A model generated the notes under the pieces. That model worked only from the letters and a program-made list of their open reading frames with translations. It did not search any database and was not told the origin of the DNA. 18,904 nucleotides of DNA from Dehalococcoidales bacterium (GTDB taxonomy: Bacteria; Chloroflexota; Dehalococcoidia; Dehalococcoidales; JAQTVP01): contig JAQTVP010000008.1 in assembly GCA_028707015.1 (NCBI GenBank), positions 1 to 18,904 on the forward strand, in the 5' to 3' direction. The first letter of the stretch is position 1, and every line of letters starts with the position of its first letter. This document shows positions 7,642 to 13,334 of this stretch, piece by piece. A program made the translations under genes and the position numbers.

Positions 7642-7717
7642 GCCCCCATCGTCTAGAGGCCTAGGACACCGGCCTTTCACGCCGGTAACAGCGATTCGAA
7701 TTCGCTTGGGGGTACCA
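7642..7717 (+). tRNA. tRNA-Glu (anticodon TTC)
   Basis: A complete cloverleaf. The acceptor arm GCCCCCA pairs with TGGGGGT (first pair G-U). The anticodon stem CCGGC/GCCGG holds loop CTTTCAC with anticodon TTC at 7676-7678. The T stem AGCGA/TCGCT holds loop TTCGAAT. The 3' CCA is encoded (7715-7717). It reads GAA and GAG glutamate codons and supplies Glu-tRNA for protein synthesis and, in glutamyl-tRNA reductase organisms, for tetrapyrrole synthesis. It stands alone between the divergent DedA-like gene and a gene-poor region. Confidence 0.95.
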
Positions 7718-8052
7718 ATTATCATACCTGCTTCTGTATCAAAAAAAGTAATGATTTATCCCCCCTAACCATTTATTTTCTTTCAGGCTTCTTCCTTTAG
7801 TTTAATACTTAGACTAGTCAGTATACGTTTATGATGATTTTCTCTATATATTCCAAGTGTCACCCTGCTAGTTGCACTAATCTCTGCCATACATATTTAT
7901 TTTTATTACTCTGTCTATATCAACTGGTTCAATAAAAAAACCAGCGATACCAATTAATGCTCTAGTATCGCCGGTTTTTATTCTCTTATTATTAATATGC
8001 TACTCAGAATATCAGTTACTGTACTGCTCATAACTAGATAAACAGCATACTT
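7718..8052. other. gene-poor stretch after tRNA-Glu
   Basis: No convincing open reading frame or second RNA gene is seen. The only clear element is the bidirectional terminator hairpin at 7934-7981. The rest is AT-rich sequence without recognisable repeats. Confidence 0.6.
7934..7981. terminator. bidirectional intrinsic terminator
   Basis: The stem GCGATAC/GTATCGC (7944-7950 with 7965-7971) continues, after one A-C mismatch, into AACC/GGTT. A run of A's lies on the left (7934-7940) and TTTTT on the right (7975-7979). The loop is 14 bases. Transcripts from both sides would end in a U-run: plus-strand transcription past tRNA-Glu and minus-strand transcription of the small membrane-protein gene at 8053-8190. 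Confidence 0.8.
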
Positions 8053-8190
8053 TTACTTATCCACATTTACCCCATGATCTTTACCGCTCCATCTATCAGC
8101 CTCTTGATCTTTTAATTTCCTTCTTAAAATAATCGCACCAATAAATAAAACTACAATTATGCCACCTAATATATATAAACCTAAAAACAT
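8053..8190 (-). CDS. 45-residue single-span membrane protein
   Basis: A short open frame starting MFLGLYILGGIIVVLFIG: about 20 hydrophobic residues followed by the basic-charged tail RRKLKDQEADRWSGKDHG, so a single N-in or N-out span with a cytosolic-looking tail. The ATG at 8190 is preceded by AAAGGAG with 10 bases to the start. A longer in-frame version starting at 8238 would place that site inside the coding region, so the short form is preferred. A strong terminator lies about 70 bases downstream. No family is recognised. Many membrane complexes have small accessory subunits of this kind, but no partner is evident nearby. It could also be a chance frame. Confidence 0.5.
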   Translation of the reverse strand: MFLGLYILGGIIVVLFIGAIILRRKLKDQEADRWSGKDHGVNVDK

Positions 8191-8460
8191 TTTGGGTGAT
8201 CTCCTTTTTTTTATATTTAGAGTAATTGTTGAAGTCATCCCTACTTGAACAGATTTGTGCCAACTGCTCCAGAATCAATGACTAAAAATCCAAACAAGCA
8301 CTCAATAACCTAAACACATACTACCTAGTTATATTTTACCCCAAAGTAATTTACTTATCAATACCAGCATATTATTACATATGCAAAAATTTATAGCTAT
8401 TTAGATGATTTACTCCCTCTTGATAAAATGCCCCTAACTGAGACTGGTATCATTAAAATA

Positions 8461-8691
8461 TCAATAAAATTCCATCTCATCTTCATATAAAACAATTTCT
8501 TTCTGGCTATCTGCTATTTGTACGGTATAAGTATAAAAAACTTCACCAGTGTTTGGTCTTATCCAGTAATAATTTGTCACTATGCCATTTTGGCCAGAAT
8601 ATTGTTCTATATCAGAATCTCTTACGGATGAGACCTGATTCTCATGCAATTTAATAGTAACTCTTTGCCCGATATAATATCTAGCCCCCAT
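8461..8691 (-). CDS. 76-residue beta-rich conserved hypothetical protein
   Basis: A compact 76-residue soluble protein, MGARYYIGQRVTIKLHENQV at the start and KEIVLYEDEMEFY at the end. Alternating hydrophobic residues and the segments GQNGIVTNYYWIRPN and EVFYTYTVQI suggest a small SH3/KOW-like beta-barrel; this is inference from pattern only. No catalytic motif or cysteine is present. GGTGAT lies 5 bases before the ATG. Upstream is a TTGACA promoter element embedded in two palindromes, so it looks like a separately controlled single-gene transcript. The function is unknown. Confidence 0.65.
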   Translation of the reverse strand: MGARYYIGQRVTIKLHENQVSSVRDSDIEQYSGQNGIVTNYYWIRPNTGEVFYTYTVQIADSQKEIVLYEDEMEFY

Positions 8692-8719
8692 AAAATCACC
8701 ACCATAAAAATATGGATTG

Positions 8720-8753
8720 AAGAGTACTCTTATTCTTATACTCTTGTCAAGAG
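8720..8753 (-). promoter_or_regulatory. promoter with two palindromes upstream of the 76-aa protein
   Basis: On the minus strand TTGACA (8750-8745) and TACTCT (8726-8721) are spaced by 18 bases. The perfect palindrome AAGAGTACTCTT (8720-8731) covers the -10, and CTCTTGTCAAGAG (8741-8753, arms of 6 bases) covers the -35. Their centres are about 21 bases apart, two helical turns, and they share the half-site CTCTT/AAGAG. This layout fits a repressor bound to paired operators. Confidence 0.45.
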
Positions 8754-8788
8754 GAAATTTATATTCATATTTTTATGAAAATTATTAT

Positions 8789-9262
8789 TTATAATTTATC
8801 CTTTAGTTTATTGTAGGTTTCAGTCAACGCTTCCGGCACTACTCTTACATCAGGTATTACTGTCATAAAATTCATGTCACCCTGCCACCGGGGAACAATA
8901 TGAGTATGGACATGCTCATCAATACCGGCTCCAGCTACCCTCCCTGAATTTATGCCAATATTAAAACCATCCGGATTAAATACCTCCCGTAAAAGCCTTA
9001 CGCTTCGGCTAACTATTTGAAAATGTTCATTTCGTTCTTCATCTGTTAGCTCTTCCATGTTAGCTACATGTCGATAAGAAGCTACCAGGAGGTGTCCGGG
9101 ATTATAGGGGTATCTATTCATAATGACAAAATTTTTCTCTCCCCGATATAAGATATAGTTACCAGCATCATCATCCTGCCCAGGTTTTTCACATAGAATA
9201 CATCCCGCTGGTTTCTCCATCTGTATATATTCTATACGCCATGGTGCCCACATATGTTTCAT
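8789..9262 (-). CDS. HIT-family hydrolase / Ap4A phosphorylase-like protein
   Basis: A 157-residue histidine-triad protein. The catalytic HxHxH motif is HVHTH at residues 117-121 followed by IVPRW. A CxxC (Cys21/24) near the N-terminus probably helps to bind zinc, as in the Ap4A-phosphorylase-like HIT proteins that begin with WAPWRxEYI (here MWAPWRIEYI). Such proteins cleave dinucleoside polyphosphates or nucleoside phosphoramidates; the exact substrate is not visible. The ATG at 9262 is chosen because GGGGGA lies a few bases before it. A TTG further upstream in frame would absorb that site into the coding region. It has its own good promoter, divergent from that of the DUF1847 gene. Confidence 0.9.
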   Translation of the reverse strand: MKHMWAPWRIEYIQMEKPAGCILCEKPGQDDDAGNYILYRGEKNFVIMNRYPYNPGHLLVASYRHVANMEELTDEERNEHFQIVSRSVRLLREVFNPDGFNIGINSGRVAGAGIDEHVHTHIVPRWQGDMNFMTVIPDVRVVPEALTETYNKLKDKL

Positions 9263-9291
9263 ACTATCCCCCTTATTGGCCAATTAGCATT

Positions 9292-9320
9292 ATTTTAGTT
9301 AACTTATTTTCATGCGTCAA
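9292..9320 (-). promoter_or_regulatory. promoter of HIT gene
   Basis: On the minus strand TTGACG (9320-9315) and TAAAAT (9297-9292) are separated by exactly 17 bases, each one mismatch from consensus. Predicted transcription begins about 23 bases before the ATG at 9262. Confidence 0.65.
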
Positions 9321-9334
9321 AGATCACGATACAA

Positions 9335-9363
9335 TTGTAAAAAATACAACTATACTATATAGT
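9335..9363 (+). promoter_or_regulatory. candidate promoter of DUF1847 gene
   Basis: TTGTAA (9335-9340) and TATAGT (9358-9363) are separated by 17 bases. The -10 lies inside the palindrome ACTATATAGT (9354-9363). It is about 270 bases from the gene, so a closer promoter may exist. Confidence 0.4.
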
Positions 9364-9640
9364 GACTTTAGTTATGGTGCAAAGAAATCCAGCAAATAAC
9401 ACAACAACCTTCCCATGTACTGCCGACAAAAGAATAATGTTTTTCAACCAATTTCTATTCTCAACTGGCATATAGCTTGAATTAAATGGCACCGGAATAC
9501 TCCTTGGGAAATAATCCAGAAATTATCTGGAGACACTGGCATCAAGTTAATCGCTGCTAGGGATGGAATGAAATTTAACCCATAACAATTAAATAACAGC
9601 CAGAATTAATTCATAAGGCAAGAGGGAGAATAAATATATC

Positions 9641-10318
9641 ATGGATGAAATAACTGAATGTGCCAAGTGCAATAAGATGGTATGTCATAGCAAAGCATTT
9701 GACCAGGGAACACCGAATTGCCCTACTAAAACCAGGCAAGAGACTATACAAAAAACACTGGTTGAATATGATAAGCCAGAAATAAAGGAGTTTGCCCGGC
9801 AAGCCTCAATACAGGAATTTGAGGGTTATATAAACCTGCCGGAAGGCAGCACTCCCCGTAATCCCAGAGTAGAAGAGGTAATACAATTTGCCAAAAAGAT
9901 GGGCTACAAGAAACTCGGGATGGCTTTTTGCCATGGTTTAAGGCATGAAGCTGCGATATTAAACACTATTCTAGAAAATAGAGGGTTTACCGTTATTTCT
10001 GTCTGTTGCAAAGTTGGTGGCACACCCAAGGAAGCAATCGGTATCACAGAAGAGCAAAAAATAGCAGGACCGGGTCAGTGGGAAACAATGTGCAGCCCGA
10101 TAGCACAAGCTGAAATTTTAAATAGTGAAGAGGTAGAGTTTAATATAGTTATGGGACTTTGTGTTGGCCATGACTCGCTGTTTTTCAAATATGCTAAGGC
10201 TCCAATCACTGTTCTTATAGCTAAGGATAGGGTTTTTGGTCATAACCCGATAATGGGTATATATCAATCTAATGCCTATTACCGAAAACTACTACGTAAA
10301 GAGACTCTAGATTCGTAG
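9641..10318 (+). CDS. DUF1847-family cysteine-rich protein
   Basis: A 225-residue soluble protein. Its N-terminus has four cysteines, CxxCxxxxC (7, 10, 15) and Cys27 in the context NCPTKT, typical of a bound metal or Fe-S cluster. The core has KLGMAFCHGLRHEA (about 91-104), VCCKVGG (121-127), METMCSP-like WETMCSP (Cys151) and MGLCVGHDSLFFKYAKAP (Cys174), all matching the conserved pattern of DUF1847, a family found mainly in anaerobic bacteria and archaea. The biochemical function is unknown. The conserved cysteines suggest metal handling or redox chemistry (inference). GAGGGAG lies upstream with a rather long spacer of about 12 bases to the ATG. No operon partner is evident; the next gene starts 119 bases later. 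Confidence 0.8.
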   Translation: MDEITECAKCNKMVCHSKAFDQGTPNCPTKTRQETIQKTLVEYDKPEIKEFARQASIQEFEGYINLPEGSTPRNPRVEEVIQFAKKMGYKKLGMAFCHGLRHEAAILNTILENRGFTVISVCCKVGGTPKEAIGITEEQKIAGPGQWETMCSPIAQAEILNSEEVEFNIVMGLCVGHDSLFFKYAKAPITVLIAKDRVFGHNPIMGIYQSNAYYRKLLRKETLDS

Positions 10319-10411
10319 TTAAACTAATAATAATCATCCGGGAATAACTTTTATTTAGCTTTGAACTACTTAACTGTGGTCAGAAGACTAGTTCTATCCA
10401 GTATTTTAAAC

Positions 10412-10417
10412 TATAAT
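10412..10417 (+). promoter_or_regulatory. candidate -10 element of the TIGR03960-like gene
   Basis: A perfect TATAAT within the palindrome ACTATAATAGT lies about 20 bases before the TTG start, with no good -35 at the right distance. Transcription from here would leave a leader of only about 14 bases that still contains the TGGAG ribosome site. Confidence 0.35.
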
Positions 10418-10437
10418 AGTCTGTCTGGAGAAACGAA

Positions 10438-12264
10438 TTGACTGATTTCAATAATATACTACATCAGGTTAACAAACCAGCCCGCTATACCGGAGGAGAG
10501 TGGAATAGCATAGTCAAAGACTGGGACAAAACCTTCATTAAATTTGTTCTTTCCTACCCGGATGTATATGAAATCGGTATGTCCAATATGGCCGTACCGA
10601 TCCTCTATGAAATACTCAATAACCAGCCAGATATTCTGGCCGAAAGGGTTTATGCCCCGTGGGGAGACATGGAAGCAGCATTGACCGCGGCCGGTATTCC
10701 TCTGTTTAGCCTTGAATCCAAGCACCCTTTAACAGATTTTGATGTTATTGGCTTCTCTTTAGGCTATGAATTAACCTATACCAATGTATTAAATATGCTT
10801 AACCTCGCTAAAATACCGGTTCTAGCTGTAGAGAGAAATGACTCTCATCCATTGGTAATAGCCGGCGGCAGCTGCACTCTTAATCCGGAACCAATGACTG
10901 ATTTTATTGACTTTTTTGTAATTGGGGATGGTGAAGAAGTATTGCTCGAGCTCATAGCAGTTATCAGGGATTGGAAACATATGGGCGAGAGAGCTCCAAA
11001 AAAAGAATTATTTAACCAGGTAGCCACCATTCCCGGTGTATATGTACCAAGCCTGTATCAAGCAGAATATGCTACTGATGGTTCATTTAAAAGTCTTAAA
11101 TCTATAGCAACTCAAAAAAAAGCTGTTATTCAGCGGCGTATAGTTAGCAAACTCCCCCATCCCGTTACTAAACCAGTTGTTCCATACATTGAAACAGTAC
11201 ATGACCGAGGAGCAATAGAGATTCAGAGAGGCTGCAGCCGTGGTTGCCGCTTTTGCCAGGCGGGAATAATCTACCGCCCGGTACGTGAACGCTCTCAAGC
11301 TGAAGTTGTACAAGCGGTAGGAGAGCTTATTAATAATTGTGGTTATAATGAAGTGTCACTGGTCTCACTAAGCACAAGTGATTATTTCAGCATCAATGAG
11401 TTAATAACTACTTTAGCCCAAGATTACCATGAGCATCACCTTAGTCTGTCACTACCCAGCCTGCGTATCGATAGTTTTTCTATAAAATTAATGGAAACAC
11501 TTCCATCCCGCAGAAAGACAGGCCTTACCTTCGCCCCAGAAGCTGGAAGTGACCGATTACGGTGCAGTATCAATAAAAATACTACTGAAAACGAACTACT
11601 GCAAACAGCCGCAGTTGCTTTTGAACGTGGTTGGTTAAACCTCAAATTATACTTCATGCTTGGCCTGCCTACGGAAACAATTGAAGATGTAGAAGGGATT
11701 GTTACGCTGGTAGATAAAATTCAGTTATTGGGTAGACAAACTAGAGGGAAGAGACCACAGTTAAGAATAAGTCTATCCACTTTCGTTCCCAAACCCCACA
11801 CCCCTTTCCAATGGGCAGCTCAGGAAAAAGAAGAACAGCTAAACGCCAAACATGAACTCATTACTCACAGATTACGCCAGAAAGGAACCAAACCATCCTG
11901 GCAGAATCCAAAAGTTAGTTTACTTGAGGCAGCATTATCCCGAGGGGATAGACGTCTTGGTAAGGTTATCTATCATGCCTGGAAATTAGGCTCAACTTTT
12001 GATGGCTGGAGTGAGCACCATAATTACCAGAATTGGCTTCGTGCTTTTGAAATAACCGGCCTTGACCCCAGTTACTATGCCCAGCGCGAGCGTCCTCTGG
12101 ATGAACCCTTACCCTGGGCGCATATTGAAACCGGAATATCCCAAATCTTTCTAAAACAAGAGTATCAGCGCGCTCTAGAGAGCATATCAACTACTGACTG
12201 CCGTACCCAATCATGCAATACCTGCGGGCTGGAACGCTGGCAACTAGGTTGCCAGCAAAGATAA
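10438..12264 (+). CDS. TIGR03960-like radical SAM protein with B12-binding-like N-terminal domain
   Basis: A 608-residue radical SAM protein. Residues about 30-200 resemble the cobalamin-binding-type domain of B12 radical SAM enzymes: LSYPDVYEIGMSNMAVPILYEILN, then GFSLGYELTYTNVLNMLNLA and IAGGSCTLNPEP. The cluster motif CSRGCRFC is at Cys266/270/273, and the TIM-barrel core follows (GLTFAPEAGSDRLR, LYFMLGLPTET). The C-terminus ends in a cysteine group (588, 593, 596, 605). This order matches TIGR03960, which is often followed by or fused to a DUF2344/TIGR03936 domain; that domain is absent here and downstream. The substrate is unknown; genomic links elsewhere point to tRNA or ribosome-related modification (inference). 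The TTG start at 10438 is supported by TGGAG 7 bases upstream. Confidence 0.85.
   Translation: MTDFNNILHQVNKPARYTGGEWNSIVKDWDKTFIKFVLSYPDVYEIGMSNMAVPILYEILNNQPDILAERVYAPWGDMEAALTAAGIPLFSLESKHPLTDFDVIGFSLGYELTYTNVLNMLNLAKIPVLAVERNDSHPLVIAGGSCTLNPEPMTDFIDFFVIGDGEEVLLELIAVIRDWKHMGERAPKKELFNQVATIPGVYVPSLYQAEYATDGSFKSLKSIATQKKAVIQRRIVSKLPHPVTKPVVPYIETVHDRGAIEIQRGCSRGCRFCQAGIIYRPVRERSQAEVVQAVGELINNCGYNEVSLVSLSTSDYFSINELITTLAQDYHEHHLSLSLPSLRIDSFSIKLMETLPSRRKTGLTFAPEAGSDRLRCSINKNTTENELLQTAAVAFERGWLNLKLYFMLGLPTETIEDVEGIVTLVDKIQLLGRQTRGKRPQLRISLSTFVPKPHTPFQWAAQEKEEQLNAKHELITHRLRQKGTKPSWQNPKVSLLEAALSRGDRRLGKVIYHAWKLGSTFDGWSEHHNYQNWLRAFEITGLDPSYYAQRERPLDEPLPWAHIETGISQIFLKQEYQRALESISTTDCRTQSCNTCGLERWQLGCQQR
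12236..12256 (+). repeat. 9-bp perfect hairpin at the 3' end of the radical SAM gene
   Basis: GCTGGCAAC-TAG-GTTGCCAGC is a perfect inverted repeat with a 3-base loop, lying inside the last codons and ending 8 bases before the stop codon TAA is complete. No U-run follows, so it is not a classic intrinsic terminator. It may stabilise the mRNA 3' end or slow termination. Confidence 0.6.
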
Positions 12265-12327
12265 CTGGTTAAAAGATATTTGTTAGCAAAAATGTCAGTA
12301 AAATGCATTCTGCTCAGAGGTGGAGAA

Positions 12328-12531
12328 TTAATTAATTTTATTGTTTTGGACATGGCGAAGAGAGAACGGGCCTGGTTTAGACAAATTTTTAATAACATAA
12401 TCGGTGAATCCATCTATTGGATTTGAATTACAGATTCCCGCAAGTTCTTTTCCAATGCTAGTGAAAAGCACTTTACCAATAGATAGTTCGTTCTTATCAG
12501 TATTCTCGAATTCCCCTATAAAAACAGTTCC
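12328..12531 (-). pseudogene. C-terminal remnant of the DUF2806 gene beyond an in-frame TAA
   Basis: Directly after the TAA at 12534-12532, the same frame reads GTVFIGEFENTD, then NELSIGKVLFTSIGKELAGIC and NPIDGFTDYVIKNLSK, up to a TAA at 12330-12328. This stretch has the character of the conserved C-terminus of DUF2806 proteins (a GKVLxTxxGxELAxIC-type segment). A single-base change at the TAA (probably from a Tyr codon TAT or TAC) would restore a protein of 292 residues. Confidence 0.75.
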
Positions 12532-13206
12532 TTAATAAGAAATGGAAATACGCTGAGAAAGGTCAACCTCTTTATAACCAGCACCTGGCTCAAAGCTAAT
12601 TAAACCAATATCATCCAAATGGTTCAACATGTCAAAGCCAATTTGTTGGTCTTTGTATATTGAATCCTCTTCATCGTAAATTAAAGTTTTCAACTCTCCA
12701 TCAATTAACCAATTAAAGCCGCAAAGCTTAATAAATAACTGTGCGTCAACTTTGTCCAAAGATCCTAAGGAATTAACAGTTCGCTTGGAATAAGTTCCTG
12801 GAGAATTAGCTTCGCCTGATAATACTTTCGCCCACAAAACCTGCATTTCTTCATCTGAAACAATGCGGCACTTATCAAAGAAATTAGTTATCCAATCGTT
12901 ATCCATGTCTTGAGGAGTGGAAGTATCAATTAAGTATGGAATAGCTTTCTCGGTGATTGTCTCCATGTTATCCTGTTTTTTAGCTTCTTCGGAGACGAAA
13001 CGGGTAAGTGCCCTGCGTTGAATATTGGTAACTTCAATCTGAGCCTGCGCTCCAATAATGGCTGCATCAGCCTCTGCTTTTGCTACGCGCCTGATTTGAT
13101 AAGGCTTGTATATGCCACCAACAGCATCAGATATCTTATTAATTAAAACCTCTATTGGCTTTGTAATGTTACCATTGATTTTAATTAGGGAGGGTCCATC
13201 AGCCAT
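12532..13206 (-). CDS. DUF2806-family protein, cut short by an in-frame stop
   Basis: The intact part encodes 224 residues. It starts MADGPSLIKINGNITKPIEVLINKI, then a charged helical region rich in Ala (AKAEADAAIIGAQAQIEVTNIQRRAL), and then the hallmark stretch DNDWITNFFDKCRIVSDEEMQVLWAKVLSGEANSPGTYSKRTVN. These fit DUF2806, a scattered accessory family of unknown function. The ATG at 13206 has GAGGAG four bases upstream, better than an in-frame TTG at 13218. The frame is stopped by TAA at 12534-12532, although homologous sequence continues downstream. The product may therefore lack about 67 residues, or the base may be a sequencing error. An inverted-repeat promoter region precedes it. Lone, accessory and decaying: possibly acquired by transfer (inference). 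Confidence 0.75.
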   Translation of the reverse strand: MADGPSLIKINGNITKPIEVLINKISDAVGGIYKPYQIRRVAKAEADAAIIGAQAQIEVTNIQRRALTRFVSEEAKKQDNMETITEKAIPYLIDTSTPQDMDNDWITNFFDKCRIVSDEEMQVLWAKVLSGEANSPGTYSKRTVNSLGSLDKVDAQLFIKLCGFNWLIDGELKTLIYDEEDSIYKDQQIGFDMLNHLDDIGLISFEPGAGYKEVDLSQRISISY

Positions 13207-13231
13207 ATTTCTCCTCAAGACCAGTTGAAAT

Positions 13232-13290
13232 TACTCTGTTTATTAGTGTGCTACTCTAAAATAAACATTAATAAACAGAGTATTCTGTTT
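13232..13290. repeat. inverted repeats with three TCTGTTT half-sites before the DUF2806 gene
   Basis: A perfect 14-bp inverted repeat, TACTCTGTTTATTA at 13232-13245 and its complement at 13269-13282, is separated by 23 bases. A second one, AAACAGA-GTAT-TCTGTTT at 13273-13290, shares the middle arm. Together they give three copies of the half-site TCTGTTT. They lie between the end of gyrA and the start of the DUF2806 gene and overlap its predicted promoter. Confidence 0.75.
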
Positions 13291-13305
13291 CAATATTACT
13301 GTCAA
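13277..13305 (-). promoter_or_regulatory. candidate promoter of the DUF2806 gene
   Basis: On the minus strand a perfect -35 TTGACA (13305-13300) and TACTCT (13282-13277) are separated by 17 bases. The -10-like hexamer is weak but starts the 14-bp inverted-repeat arm, so a protein bound there would block transcription. The same TTGACA/TACTCT pair occurs before the 76-residue protein gene at 8461-8691. Confidence 0.45.
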
Positions 13306-13334
13306 GTTAAACTTTTGGTACCGGTATCTAAGTA

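Larger units (their letters stand above)
9263..9640. other. divergent intergenic region and long leader of DUF1847 gene
   Basis: This region holds two promoters facing away from each other (9292-9320 minus; 9335-9363 plus). If the plus promoter is used, the DUF1847 gene has a leader of about 270 bases. The leader contains a perfect 6-bp hairpin TCCAGA-AATTA-TCTGGA at 9515-9531 but no riboswitch class I recognise, and no convincing small gene. Confidence 0.45.

Noticed and set aside
8096..8278. Overlapping minus-strand frame across the small membrane-protein gene
   Set aside because: Its sequence is low-complexity Tyr/Lys/Ile with no ribosome site, and it is out of frame with the better-supported 45-residue gene.
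9515..9531. Leader hairpin as an intrinsic terminator or attenuator
   Set aside because: The stem is short, with no U-run after it and no alternative pairing that I could find.
12165..12413. Minus-strand open frame spanning the end of the radical SAM gene
   Set aside because: It overlaps two real coding frames, namely the radical SAM 3' end and the DUF2806 remnant, and has no recognisable features.
13232..13282. 14-bp inverted repeat as ends of a mobile element (MITE or IS)
   Set aside because: Only 23 bases lie between the arms, there is no transposase and no target duplication; a promoter operator explains it better.
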